Shown piece by piece: positions 35,695-47,649 of a DNA stretch of 64,000 nt (its first letter is position 1; every line of letters begins with the position of its first letter). The stretch comes from Punctularia strigosozonata HHB-11173 SS5 (taxonomy: Eukaryota; Basidiomycota; Agaricomycetes; Corticiales; Punctulariaceae): the NCBI RefSeq assembly GCF_000264995.1, contig NW_006767433.1, positions 1,892,876-1,956,875 on the forward strand, read 5' to 3'. Made by a program: the position numbers and the translations under genes. Below the pieces are notes generated by a model, which searched no databases, was not told where the DNA came from, and was given only the letters and a program-made list of their open reading frames with translations.

Positions 35695-38226
35695 ATGTCG
35701 AGGTTCGTTGCGCCTTTGCGCTCCGGCGCGCCCTTGCGAAGCCCAGAGACGACCCCGACTCCCTCCTCTGCCGAGCAATTGTTGAAGCCGCCTCCGATTC
35801 ATCCACTCCGGCGACGCGTACAAGCTTCACCGGAAGCCTCTGACTCAAGCTCATCTGCCGTCGCATCCCCGTCCGCAAGCCAGGTGACACTGGCATCACT
35901 TAACCAAGGGGATGTGCGATCTTCGTCGGCTACGGCGGAGACGCTCAGAGATTATGCGACACAAGACGAGGCTGAACTTTCAGAGGATGCTCTCCGGAAG
36001 ATATACGACGACGAAGAAATTGACCGTTTCTTGACACTATTCTCTGCTGTGAGCTCACGTGTGCATCATCCTTGTGTTCAGTAACCAATGCGTACAGTAT
36101 GTTAATGAAGTCCGGTTGCCTGGTCTTGAACCACCCACCTCGCTTGCAGCATCGACGTTCGATGTCTCACAAGACGATGATTTGAGCGTGCAAAGTCCCA
36201 CACTGGCCAACGATGATGCTCAAGGAGAAGGAGAACTGGACAAGCTGAACCCGGTGCCAAATTCTCCGACATCTGCGACTTCGCAACATACTACTCATCG
36301 ATCTCTATGTGAGGAGATAGCGTCGGTGTGTATGCCCTCCGTAATATCTTGAGTTGCATCATGCTAAGCCGTTGACTGTAGAGGATCGCTTCCTCTTTAC
36401 CTCCTACTCCTCCGTCCCCACCACCGTTCACGTTAGGCAGGTTGCGATTGGCGACGCAACGACTTTATCTCGCACTCGAGCCAACCTATATTCTCCTGAT
36501 CCGCCTGTTGCGTCTCGCCACATGGGAAGACAGGGCAGCCAGCACTTCGTATTGCATCGTACGTCTCCCGTCAAGCGTGCCTCAGAGGCGAACTTGACTG
36601 CGACGTATAGGTTTACTGGATCCTCTGGGCGTCCGATCTTCTGCTCCCCGGTGCCCTTCTTTGTATACTCTATGCTCTGGTTAGGAGGCGCATATTTCCC
36701 TACCCAACTCTGGCCGAGCTGCGCCTGCATCGTTCGCAGGTTGATCGTGCCGAGCGGTTCTCCGATGCCATCCAGAGCCGCCTCAGTGCATCGAGTACGC
36801 TAGGCGTAAAGGAGGCGTGGAGAATATTTCGCGTGGTTTACAGGAGCAAGAAGGGCTTGGTGGACAGTGCAGTACGGGACGCGAAATCCGCGAAGGGCAA
36901 AAGGAAGTCAACTGGGTCGGGCGAAGCTGGTGTCAGTAGCACAGTAACCGTCGATTTGGGAAGTTCCCAAGGCCTCGGTGATCTCGCCGCTGGAGAAGGC
37001 GCAGAAACCGTGTTGGATTCTCCAGTAGCGAGTCAGGAAGAACAAGACCTGAAGCGCATGGGATTACAGCTAATAAATGGGATTGCTGACGTTCAGGAGC
37101 GAGTCAAAAAGTTCCGTCACTGTTTAATCTACCCCGCGTTGGGCACGACTGACAGGCCCCTTGAAGCATCTTCTTGTGGAGGAGACCGGCAGCGTCTCGC
37201 CTATATGGACTTGTGCGCAGCCCTCATTTCTCACACAAACTCTACTCAAACTGTTGTAGGCGCTTGTGTTCATGTTTTCCATCACGCTCTTGCTTCCGGC
37301 GAGATATTTGGCGAAGCTCGTATACTTCATCATCGGTGTTATGTTCTGGCACGCTACCCCGGTGATTATGGCCATGTCTCCTTCAATGCGCGATAGGTGA
37401 GCACATAGCGAACGATGCATAAGGCCTGGGTCATGCTTAAACATCCTATAGACTTCCGCCCCCCTTCAGCAACGTACCGACGGACGCCGATTATGCCATG
37501 GAACTGATGGCCGAGCGCGTCGCCAATGGGCTCGACGTCAGGCCGAGCTTGAAAACTAGACGAAGGCGCAATGCAGCTAAACGCAAGAGTACAACCGCGA
37601 GCACAAGCTCACTGTCACTAAGTAGTCTGAGCGACATGAGCCAAGGACAACCAGGCGAAGATCAAGAGGGCGATCAGGACGACGAAGAGCCTCTGAATGA
37701 CGAGTCCAGAAGACCTAAGGACTGGGTTCGGACAGCAGTCAACATGTTTAGCACGAGCAAAGCTTGGGTAAACGAGGGCCAGCATATCGTGCAGGGGCTA
37801 CGATCCAGTTCGCGGATAGAACAGCAACCAAGTCCTCCGGTCCCGCCTGTGGCGTTGGCTTATGCGAACACCACACAGGTGGAGAAACATCGTACGCCTT
37901 TCCGATAGTCACGCAACCCCAGGTGCTGATGGTGCTTCTCGAAAATTGTAGCATTCCTCGCCCAGCATTCAAAGGGACCGGGGCTTATCACACTCACTGG
38001 CGGCATGTTCTTCTTCACGCCAGTCGTTCAAAGCCACGGTAAACTGAGCATACCCCTGGCACAAATACGAGGGATCAAGAAAACAGGAGCCCTGCAGGGG
38101 CTGAGCATCCGGTGGGTAGATGAGGAGAACCAGGAGAAACTTGACCGCTTCTTGTGGGTTCGTGGGAGAGACGAGGCGTTTGCTCGGCTTATTGGGGGAA
38201 GCGCGAAAGGTTGGATCAGAGTCTGA
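35695..38226 (+). CDS. GRAM-domain membrane protein (GRAMD4-like)
   Basis: The ATG at 35695 begins MSRFVAPLRSGAPLRSPE and a Ser/Pro-rich disordered region. Reading through several short introns gives a block just ahead of the membrane (LRLATQRLYLALEPTYILLI, RLLRLATWED). A hydrophobic segment follows (VYWILWASDLLLPGALLCIL), then a second membrane segment (FIIGVMFWHATPVIMAM) and VPTDADYAMELMAERVANGL. The C-terminus is a GRAM-type PH-like domain (GLITLTGGMFFFTPVVQSHG, LSIPLAQIRGIKKTGALQGL, LDRFLWVRGRDEAFARLIGG), a lipid- or protein-binding fold. The order, membrane region then C-terminal GRAM domain, resembles animal GRAMD4, a membrane-anchored protein of the ER and mitochondria. The exact homology is inferred. 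Exon boundaries around 37110-37260 are uncertain. It is convergent with NDUFS6 and divergent from HSP104. Confidence 0.65.
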
Positions 38227-38307
38227 ACGGCTACTTGATACCCCTTGCGCGAACATTCGTTTAGATATACCCGTTTCGTGCAACGAATGGAGCATCTATA
38301 TGTTTCG

Positions 38308-38919
38308 CTAATGTCCATGATGAGGAGCCTGCTCAAACCGGATACCACTGAACGTGGGAATCGTAGGAATCAGGACATGCATATATAATGAAGTCAGAGC
38401 ACTCACCAGTAACTGCAATATAAAGTTGTTACGGCAAAATTGTAAGCAACTGAGGTACTCAGTCAAGGTCCAACTTACCCGCAGGGAGTGGGACCAGGTT
38501 TGTCCAGGTTGATGAAGATCTTCGGGTGGCCCAAAGGCCCCGAGCCTGTAAATCGCTCATCAGAACCAAAGCCGTTTCCGACCAGGAGGGTCTGCACCTC
38601 CGTCGCACACCGCCTTCCGGCCGTGTACAATCCGAACCGGCTCCTCCGCAATCATAGCCATAGCGCTCAGAGGTTGCGGCTGGAGTTCCATGTTTGCCTG
38701 CTCGAACCGAGCACCCGTCGTGGCGGCGGCGCGAGTACGCTGACTGGTCGACCAAACAGCGGGTGCGTTCGGGGCTTGCGGCCTGGCGGGAACGCTTGCG
38801 GCCTGATCTTCCGTAGTAGAGGCAACACTTCCAGAGCTGCTAGAGGAGGCTCGCACAGCCTGGAAGGCCCGAGCGTTGCGAGACAGACGGGAGACGACCC
38901 GTCGAGTGATTGTGGACAT
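38308..38919 (-). CDS. NDUFS6: Mitochondrial complex I zinc-binding subunit NDUFS6 (13 kDa)
   Basis: Small matrix-arm subunit of NADH:ubiquinone oxidoreductase that binds zinc and is needed for late assembly of the enzyme. The ATG at 38919 begins MSTITRRVVSRLSRNARAFQ, a clear mitochondrial targeting sequence rich in Arg and Ser. The mature part has the family signature EEPVRIVHGRKAVCDGG, then an intron, GPLGHPKIFINLDKPGPTPC, and the final zinc motif CGYCGIRFEQ. This final motif is only recovered if a 6-nt exon (TTACTG, 38407-38412) is spliced between two introns with good AG and GTGAGT borders. The last exon then gives GIRFEQAPHHGH and a stop at 38308. The length, about 150 residues, is normal. 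Divergent from INCENP by about 690 bp. Confidence 0.92.
38407..38412 (-). other. NDUFS6: 6-nt microexon of NDUFS6
   Basis: On the minus strand TTACTG is bordered by TTGCAG upstream and GTGAGT downstream. It supplies the end of a Gly codon, a Tyr codon and the start of a Cys codon. The joined reading CGYCGIRF matches the conserved zinc-ligand motif of the family. Confidence 0.85.
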
Positions 38920-39608
38920 GGCGGTAGGAGAGCGTTGTTGACTCGTGGGAAGATGAACTCCCCGTCAGCTCAAACGTAGGGACCTGCAGCTGACACTACC
39001 AACTACTCTAATTTTCGAACGCTGGTCCAATCGCTGGTCCGCCCTTTCACCTGCTGTTCGAGTTCGAATGTAAATACGGCCTCGTCATCAACGTCGTCAG
39101 TGAGCGGATACTGTAGTGACACTACTAGCTCAGCGTTCTTGAGGGGATTTGGGCACTGTTTGAGATACAGCGTACACGATGAGCTGTGGTAGGGACACGT
39201 TCTTCTCATACAGCATGTGGTTGATCAGTGGTCTACATGTTGTTTGCACTGGGCAAAGGCGCGGCTTTGTTCAAACTTCAGTGGCGCTCTGAGTCCTGCG
39301 AACACGAGTTAAGTACAATAATACTATGCGCCTGAGTCTTGCCCGACGCTGTACTATGGCCTAGTACTGTATCCCGTATTTCGTTTTATACGAGGAGTCG
39401 ACAAGTACCAGCAGTCGTTGGCATCAGTGGGGACTAGCTTACTAGTATTTACCCTTGAGCCAGCTCTTGAATCACTGAATGGAGTTGCGCAGCCACCGTC
39501 ACGAGGGGGCTGAACGCACACGTGATCGACGTGTTTCTCCCCTTGTCCAAGTTCCTGTCTGTCGGTGAACTGGACACGGTATCCCAATAGCCAGAAAGCC
39601 GCGCGACG
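38920..39608. other. Divergent intergenic region, NDUFS6 and INCENP
   Basis: About 690 bp between the two start codons, probably holding both promoters. One minus-strand frame of 68 codons with an ATG (39003-39209) is listed separately as a weak candidate. Nothing else is supportable. Confidence 0.45.
39003..39209 (-). CDS. Small candidate reading frame, hypothetical
   Basis: ATG at 39209, 68 codons, ending QVKGRTSDWTSVRKLE. The composition looks protein-like (NPLKNAELVVSLQYPL, then an acidic TDDVDDEAVFTFELE), but no family is recognised. It could be an exon of a small gene, since a plausible acceptor (CTACCACAG) lies near its start. It lies in the shared upstream region of NDUFS6 and INCENP. 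Confidence 0.25.
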   Translation of the reverse strand: MRRTCPYHSSSCTLYLKQCPNPLKNAELVVSLQYPLTDDVDDEAVFTFELEQQVKGRTSDWTSVRKLE

Positions 39609-42600
39609 ATGGCGGTCATTGGTAACGCAAGAACAGATCCTCTTCTTTGGTGTAATTCTGTGCGACTTGCGCTCTCAAACGATCCGGGGCGTCAATTCCT
39701 GGAGGACCAGATCCAAACTCACGGGTTCTTGTTTATTGACGAATATCTGAGCAGTGTCCTTGTTCCACCAGAGGAGTGAGTGCCGTACGCATTCCGACAC
39801 TTGTTAACTGACTTACGAGCTCAGTCCTTTGGTTGAGCTACTTAAGACCCCTGGGCGGCGAAAGGATAAGTCACGGAACCGTGTCGCCCCTGGCACGGCC
39901 AGCAAGCTACGCAATGGTATTGCATTCACTCCACATGTACGTTCAATACCTCCAGTCGTGCGTTTTCTTTTGGATGATGATGATACAGTATAATGATGAT
40001 GCGAAGGAGAACGCCGCTCCCATCAATGCCTTCCAGCAAGCCCTGCTTAACGCCAAGCAGAGCAAGGACGCTACACATAACGCGCTCAAACCCGCCGGCC
40101 CCGAACTTGCTATAGATGCGGACCTGAGAGAAGCATTTTCGCCTCGACAGGCATACGGAGCACCTGCCTTGCCCGTCCATGAATTAGGTGCTCTCGTACC
40201 CTCCACTTCTGAGAGCCAACAGGGAGCGGCTGCGCCATTGATCGAACCCAAATCGGAGGCGGTCAACAGAGGACCCACACCTGCTGTCACACACAATGCT
40301 CCAGATCGCGTCACCGACAACCATCCTCAGACTACACCCGTACTGACGCCAGAAGCTTACGGCTCTGCCAACGTTCAGCTTCCTGCGAGCGGTGCAACAA
40401 GGTCACACTTGCGCGGCCTTGACCCTGCTGATGGGAAATCCTCTGGTCCGCCAGCCATGGAGCAAGCAGCCGAGGTCCCCCCTTCCGCCTCCAATGCTTC
40501 ATCTGCCCCTGCCCCCGCGACGGAGGCGCCCGTCCCGCCGCCCGAAAGACATGGCACTCCAACAGGAGTGGCGCGGGCTCCATCACCAGTTGTGCCAGCT
40601 GTTTCCCGTGCTCCAGGCCTAGTACGCCAGACCAGTATGTTACACTTTCCGACGCTTGGGAATCTTCCTCCCCTACATAGCAAGAAGTCCCTTGGAGCCG
40701 GTCTTTCCCATCCGACTACAACGCCTGGCCCAACGGGAGTGCAAGGCCCCGGGGGGAAGCGGACATCTTGGCTGAAGAGGGCTCGTGAAATTAAGGCCAT
40801 TGACCCGACTGGGGCGGCCTCAAACAAGCGGACGAGCGGCACGTCTGCTTTTGCACCTGCAGCAAAGCGCAAAAGCAACGACATGTCTGCTCCTGCAGCG
40901 TCCTCGAACGCGACATCAGAGCAGGCTGAGGCGCAAAGAAGACGGAGTAAATTTGCCAAACTCATATTGGACGGTGACGTAGCCGACGCCCGTGTTGACG
41001 CAGATAAACAGAAAGCAACGGACATGACTTCAGGTTCTGACGCCGCTGTCCCGTCCCGCTCAACTACATCCACGACGATTGGATCCGCTGCGGAGAGGAG
41101 ACAAGAGCGTACCCAAGATATCACAGTACAGACCAAGGATCACGAAGAGGTGGAAGTCACCCGACGCCTCGATGATGATTATATGACCAATGATTTCACC
41201 ATGGCCACGAAGCTCGATGACGGCTACCTCGCGCATCAAGACTACACCACAACCAATTTCGGTGATTATACTACTCGGACTGAACTGCAAGACTTCACTA
41301 CGTCGAACTTCACTATGCAAACTCGCGAGCAACGAGACGACGTTCTAGACACCTTCAAGCAAACCATCGCCCGGCTCAAAAGCACGGGCAGTGGCAAGAG
41401 TCTCGGTGGAGCGGCCCTTGCAGAAGCCAAGAAGGCAGCGGAAGCTAGGGTTGCTGAAAGGAGACGTGAAGAGCATGAGCCAGTTGATAGGTCCATGGTC
41501 GATGACTCGCCGGACAAGGCATCTTCGACTGTTCATCACCGCACTCTGGACACAGAGAAGGTGAATATGCAGAAATCAAGCAAACGCTTGAGTCTGTCTG
41601 ATCTCACTGGACCGCCGAAGACCGGGGAACATCGCGTCCAACCGTCGACAACCGAGATCCAAACTATCTCCGGGACCTCGGATCAGAGGACCGAAGTGGC
41701 TCGTCCTCTGATCGCCAATGTCACTGCAACGCCGAATTCACCGCGAAGTGGAAAACGTGTCCCAAGCCTTAATCTACCTTCCGGGCCCGTGTTCAGCAAA
41801 CCGCCCCTTTCACCAAGTCGACCTTTGGGGGTAAAGGAATTCACTTTCAATTCAGTCGCATCGGCTGTGTTCTCTATACCAACTGCACCAGCTGCATCTT
41901 CATTTGGGGAAGCAAGACGGCCAACTACTTCATCTGCTCGATCCACTGTCGACAGCGTTTTCTCGCAGCCCCATGAAGTCTTCGACGACGATGCTGCCAA
42001 GTCCAACTGGATGGCCTCCACTCAGGAAACCGAATACTCGCAACAACCAACAGAATCACATCCTTCTGGTCTCGAAGAAGATACAGCCGACGTGGGAGAT
42101 GCCGATGATAGTTGGCACGATGAAGGAGAATATGCAGGGAGATGGCCACCCCCTGGTTTCGAAAAGAGCACGACAAGCACCTGGAGTACGACGAGGACTG
42201 CAAGTCAGAAGGGCGGGGATACCGGCCCGCTGTCTACTGGAGGTCGGCAAGCCCCAGGGTCACGAATTGGGGCATCGGGCGACGACATGGTTCCATCCGG
42301 CGCCGATGTCCCGGGCGAGTCCACTGAAGTCCGTGACATCGCTATGGAAGGGACACCTAAGGATAACGCAGACGACGCCATTGAAGCCGCGAGTGACGAA
42401 TCTCATGAGATGTTGCAATACGGGAAATCTACCGTGACGCTAGTACAGGTACGCCTGCTTGCTACGGTATGCACCGTTCGTGACACATCTTGCAGTCGAA
42501 GAAAGATGAAGCAGACGAACCACCTCCATTGTCGGAGGCACAATCAGGAGGCTTCTTTGGCCAGGCAAGCAAGTTCATGGGCACTGTCTTCGGAGTCAAC

Positions 42601-43677
42601 AAAAAGGTCAAAACGGAGCCCGTCAAGAGTCTCCAACTAGCTGCAGCTGCGGCTAAGAAGGTAGGGACTTGGCTCTCGGCAGCTACCGCTCCTACTCACT
42701 GCTGCAATAGGAGCAAGAAGAGAAGGAGAAGAAGGCGTCAAGGCTCAAAGAGATGGAACATCGCCGTGCTCTGGCCACCCAACGCAAAGCAGAAGAGGAG
42801 AAGGCGCATGCTGTTGAGGAGGATAAAAAGATGAAAGAAGAGGCTGAGCGTCGAAAGCGCGAGCGTGAAGAGCAAACTGAGAAACGCCCTCTTAAATTTG
42901 CTCCCAAGAAGGTTCGTGCATCGTCACAGTCTCACAAAGCGTCGTTGACGGATCGGATAGGATGACGATAATACCAAGAAACGAAAGATTGCTGTTGATG
43001 AAAAGAAACCGGAGGCCAAGAAGATACCGCCGAAGGACGCTACCCGCGCTACGAAACCTACCGTGAAACCTCCCGTTCAGAACAAACCCAGCACTTCGTT
43101 CAGACCCACAACCGCCGCGGCTAGCTCGTCGCAGAGTGTTGCAGGTACCGCTGGGTCGAATGGCACAGCGAAAACGACTGCAGCGCCCCCTCCCTCGTCG
43201 AAACCGGCTAAGGCACTCCCCCCGTCTGGACTCGCTGCAAATGCTACAAAGGGTAAAGCGAAGATGAAAGCACCCGAGGAGGATCTCCGTCAACCCTCTG
43301 AGGTTGTTCAAACCCAGATGGTGGCTCGCATCGAGGCTCAGCTGAAAGCACAGCAACCCAAGATTGCCAGCGAAAGCATCGAACTACCGGACATCAACAG
43401 CGAATATTCGGACTCGGATGACGAAGACCGTAAACGCACTTTCGATCCTCCGGAATGGGCCCAGTCGCCGGATCTGAGGGCACAGCTACAACAGCAGAGC
43501 ACGATTAATCCGGACGAGATCTTCGGCTCCGTTCAGCCGCTCGTGATGGAAAAGATATTTGCAAAACGGCATAGCAAATTCAGGGCTCGGACCAGTTCTG
43601 CGAATTGGACCGGCACGGACGAGTTAACGAAGCACGAGGAGAAGGAGTATGCCAAACGGATGGGCTTCCGTTCTTAG
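39609..43677 (+). CDS. INCENP: INCENP/Sli15, chromosomal passenger complex scaffold
   Basis: INCENP anchors Aurora B kinase and targets it to centromeres and the spindle midzone. The ATG at 39609 opens MAVIGNARTDPLLWCNSVRL and FIDEYLSSVLVPPEE, in the place of the N-terminal box that binds survivin and borealin. A long disordered, Ser/Thr/Pro-rich middle follows, with repeat-like Thr/Tyr motifs (DYMTNDFTMATKLDDGYL, DYTTRTELQDFTTSNFTMQT) near 41170-41320. A Lys/Glu-rich single helix runs about 42.7-42.9 kb. The C-terminal IN-box (ARK-binding region) is unmistakable: IELPDINSEYSDSDDED, then PPEWAQSPDLRAQLQQQ, NPDEIFGSVQPLVMEKIF, ending YAKRMGFRS. Several short introns, for example near 39778, 39900 and 42448, interrupt it. 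Length, about 1,250 residues, is plausible for fungal members. Confidence 0.9.
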
Positions 43678-44114
43678 TTTTTCTGCTCGACTCATGCCCA
43701 TTGACCATGGTTTCCGGTATATGACGTTCGTTGTGGCACCTGTATTGTAGATGCATTCATCACAAGACCTTTTAAGTTACATAGATCCGGGTTATGGCTG
43801 TACGTGTATTTGTGGCGCGCGTTGCTCAGCTCGTCAGCACCGGCAAACCGACAAAGTCACAGCAGTGCTGCAGAATATGCGCCTTTCACACCATGCTATG
43901 TAGGCCGTGTCCCAGAGCTGCAGAGTATCATAGTTAAGGACAGAAAGTTCGTATGGTGGACCGTCGCGAAGCTGTGAGACATTCGTCTCGACTGGTGACG
44001 CATATTATGTGTCCACATGACCGTCCAGGTCAGGCTAGCTCAAGTTGCCCAACCTCAGCCAGCCACTCCTACTTCCACGATCATCATAACCCTCCCTCTC
44101 GTTAGCTCGCCACT
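43678..44114. other. Intergenic region, INCENP to DCP2
   Basis: About 440 bp containing the INCENP 3' flank and the DCP2 promoter. No gene or clear motif is seen beyond CT-rich sequence just before the DCP2 start. Confidence 0.5.
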
Positions 44115-46627
44115 ATGGCCTCGTCATCTACCAAGTCGTCACCGCAAATCGCCACAACGTCGGCTTCAAAGCCACCAGATAACCCTCTTTTAGTGTTTGC
44201 AAACATAAACGAAGCCCTTGACAACCTCGCGAGGTGTGTACAGGGCGACGACACGCCACCCTCCACTAACCAGCGCGTTCAGCCGCTTCATCCTCAATCT
44301 GCCACAGTCGGAATTGGACTCTATCGAACGCATATGTTTCCAAGTAGAGCAAGCGTGAGTCTGCGTGTGTTGCTGTCCCATCTCGTGCTCACCAGATTAT
44401 TAGCCACTGGTTCTACGAAGATTTCGTTCGGGAGCAGAATCATAACTTCCCGCACATCAACCTCAAGAAATTCTCTTCCATGATGTTCCACCGCTGCCCT
44501 CTGCTCCAACAGCACGCCGCCAACCACGAAGCCTCGTTCTCACACTTCATGCAATACAAGATCAGAGTACCCGTATGTGGTGCTATTATGCTCAATCCGT
44601 CCATGGACAAGGTAAGAGTGTGCGATCCCTGCAGTTTCGTTATATCTGAACGATGCTGCAGTGTGTGTTGGTGAAGGGGTGGAAGCAATCATCGGGGTGG
44701 GGCTTCCCCAAGGGCAAGATAAATCAGGAAGAGGACACCGCGAAATGTGCGATCCGCGAGGTACGCCCCATCTCAGCCTCGCCACACTACTTTCAGCCAA
44801 TGCCCGCTTGGAGGTTCTCGAGGAAACCGGTTATAACATCTCGGAAAAACTGCAATATGAGGACGTCATTGAGATGTCCATGCAAGGTCAACGGATTTCG
44901 TTGTACATCATTTGTGGAGTGCCCGAGGATTTCGAGTTCAAAACCAGGACGCGCAAGGAGATCAGCGTCGGTACTTCATTACTCTCGAGGTGACCTGAAT
45001 TAAAAGCCCAATTTAGAAAATTGAGTGGTTCAAGCTCACCGAACTCCCGACGTGGAAGTCAGCGAAGCAAGTTAGCAATCGGTTCTACCTAGTAGCGCCA
45101 TTTGTGAAGTAAGCTACGTTCATTTTGGTTATTGAGAAGATCTGATAGAACTACGACAGTGCTTTGAAGGCGTACGTGCACGACCGCAAGCCTCGCAGGC
45201 AGGGGACTCCCAACAATAAGGAAACGAAGGATGTGCCAAAGGCTCACATCTCTAACAATGCAGAAGGTTCCTCCCGCCGTGACGCTCGTGCTCGTGGGGC
45301 TGTTCATGGCACGACTAACCTGCAAGAGTCCAGCCATCATTCGTCTTCAGTGGATAAGGTGGTTACTCCCACTCCCTCGGTGGTCGAACCCAGAGAACTT
45401 CGCAAAGCTCAGAACTCTGCGATCCCCCATTTTCAAGGAGCCCGGCAAGAAACTTCACCTGGTGACCAACCCGGCGAGGCTGTTATGGACGCCCACATGG
45501 CCCGGATTCTCCATACTCTCCAGCTGTCCGCGGAGAAACGGCCAGAGTCTGTCACTCGCCCCGAGGATCAGCCTTTGCCTGCGTCATCCGCGGATGCTAC
45601 TCACCTGGATGTTAATCGGGGAGAGCAAAGCGACTGGTCAATGCGTTCTCCTCAACGCTTGTCTGAAAATCGACCGCTACCGCCGGAAACCCAATCTACG
45701 AGCGTAATCGAAGTCATACCGTTTGCTGAACAAGGCCATAACGTTATTTCCCAGAATGCACTTTCTCTGAATCCCTCCACCCTAATCTCCGCGCAGGCCG
45801 AATCTACCCCGGGACCGCTGTCAGCCGTGCCCTCTGTAGGCACTCAATCTTCCACGTCCGGGGATGCGAGTACTTCTGTCCGTGCCCAATCCACCGTGTC
45901 TCGTCGCAGCTCGACTTCCGCTGCAGGCCTTTCGCCGTACCTGTCCAAACCGACGGAGATGCCAGTCTCCGGCAAGCAGCTGAAGCAGCTCGCGCTGCTT
46001 GAAAGTGTAGCCGACGAATCAGCAAGGATGACGCCGATCTTGGGGCACCGTGCGTCGCAGGTGTTTGCAGCCGCTCGTAACTCGCCAGTGACGGCAGCCG
46101 CATATCCGGATCGTCCTTTCTCTGTGATACCGAACCAAGTGCTCATGCATGGGCACCCCCTATACAATGGCTCGACGATCCCATATTCCGCCAGCCCTCG
46201 TGCCTTGGCGTTCCCGCACCACCAAGCACCCGTCTCCGGGATGAACTTCAACGGCTTTCCCATACAGGAACGTCCTCGCTCTAGCGCGACAGTGCGCCCC
46301 TTCCACGCACCCAATCCCATGGCAGGCAACAGGGCCAGCATGGATCACCACCAGCTGCACGCGATGTTGAGCCGCCCGCGTACCATGATGCCCCCGACGC
46401 TTCCCAACCCTCAACCGACATCTTTGATGACTCCACTTCCTGGCCCACCACTGGACGCCCTTTCACCACTGCAAGGGATGGGTTTTGCGCCTCAGTCCAC
46501 GCCTCTGGTGCCTGTACACGTCCCTCCCTCGTACCAACAAACCTCCGCACAGACGCCGAGCAGTGCTAATTTGCTTTCTATACTTAACGCGTCGCCTAAT
46601 GGTGTATCAAATGGCATGGGCCCTTAG
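44115..46627 (+). CDS. DCP2: mRNA decapping enzyme DCP2
   Basis: Catalytic subunit of the cytoplasmic decapping complex, which removes the m7G cap to start 5'-3' mRNA decay. The ATG at 44115 starts MASSSTKSSPQIATTSASKP. The N-terminal regulatory domain follows (LLVFANINEALDNL, then through an intron RFILNLPQSELDSIERICFQ and AHWFYEDFVREQN). The Nudix domain includes RVPVCGAIMLNPSMDKCVLV, KGWKQSSGWGFPKGKINQEE and, after an intron, REVLEETGYNI, which together form the Nudix box GX5EX7REUXEEXGU. Box B includes ISKIEWFKLTELPTWKSAKQ and NRFYLVAPFV. The long C-terminal tail is disordered and rich in Pro, Ser and Gln, as usual for fungal Dcp2, and would carry the Edc3/Pat1 interaction motifs. It ends LNASPNGVSNGMGP. 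Confidence 0.95.
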
Positions 46628-47649
46628 ATGAACGGCCCTAATATCTTGTAGCATATCGCCTCTAGTCACCACGAACATCCCAATCCCCATCTATCGCACA
46701 TCACATTCATTCATTCTCTCATTCTTGCCTCTTGTCGCCCGGATCCCCATCGCAGCCTCGGCGGGGTCAATTGAACGTCCTTCCCCATAACCTGCTCCGC
46801 TACATCGACTCGTTGCATCTCTCCTTACTCGCCTCTTAGGTTGACAATCCAGGCTGTCTATCCGCACCGTACTAGTATCAGTAGTTTATCATTACCGTGG
46901 TTCAGGACAAGCTCTGTAGTTTTGTATCCCCGAGTTGTCGTAGCTTTGATTGCAATATATATATTCTGATCCGGTAGTGCATTCAGAAAGGGACGACATA
47001 CTTAAACTAACCTCATGATGGCTGACTAGCTCCCGCGTCCTGCAAGAAGCGCTGCATGCAGCAGCGTCACTGGAAAAGTACAGACAGAAGCGTGCGGTCG
47101 GTAAGACATGTAGCAATAGAAGTCAAATCCGCAGGCGGGATCGAGCGAGACAATTGCAGGTTTGAGGCAAGTCTGAGGATTCCCAGGATTCGAAACCGCC
47201 TGTCTGAGGCTTATAGTACCGCTGCATTCCGGAAACAGGAGGTATCTTGGGCGTGCGAGGTCGGAAAGGAGATCCCCCGCGCGTTCGTTAGGGCGAGTCA
47301 AACCAGATTAGAGATTTACGTCACGGCGATGGTGAGCGTACACAAGCTTCTAACACGAGGATTCAGTTCAACTCTTGTTCCCCTCCCTGACGTCCTAGAA
47401 ACACGGAACACCATGCCATCGAAGGCGAAAGGAATGTACAAACCAGAGGCGGTGAGTTCGCCGGGATCGAATGGGCATGAACGCACGTGCATGCTCAGGC
47501 AAAATACACGCAAGCAAATTACGTTTTCATCGCCATCCTATGATTTCCATCGCCCCTATTTTTTTTCTTCACCGTCTACTCCCTTTGCCCAATCCGCTGC
47601 TATTTATCTTTCTTGGTGACACCGTCATTCCATGGACTCATAGAGCACG
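46628..47649. other. Intergenic region, DCP2 to ribose-phosphate kinase
   Basis: About 1 kb. It includes the DCP2 3' flank and the promoter of the downstream gene. A pyrimidine-rich tract (about 47548-47610, including a run of T) lies shortly before the ATG, as is common at fungal transcription starts. A plus-strand open frame of 187 codons (47056-47619) has no recognisable domain and overlaps the CT tract, so I do not call it a gene. Confidence 0.5.

Noticed and set aside
47056-47619. Plus-strand open frame of 187 codons before the ribose-phosphate kinase
   Set aside because: No recognisable domain. It ends in the T- and CT-rich tract of the downstream promoter and overlaps a minus-strand frame of similar quality. 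Left as intergenic.
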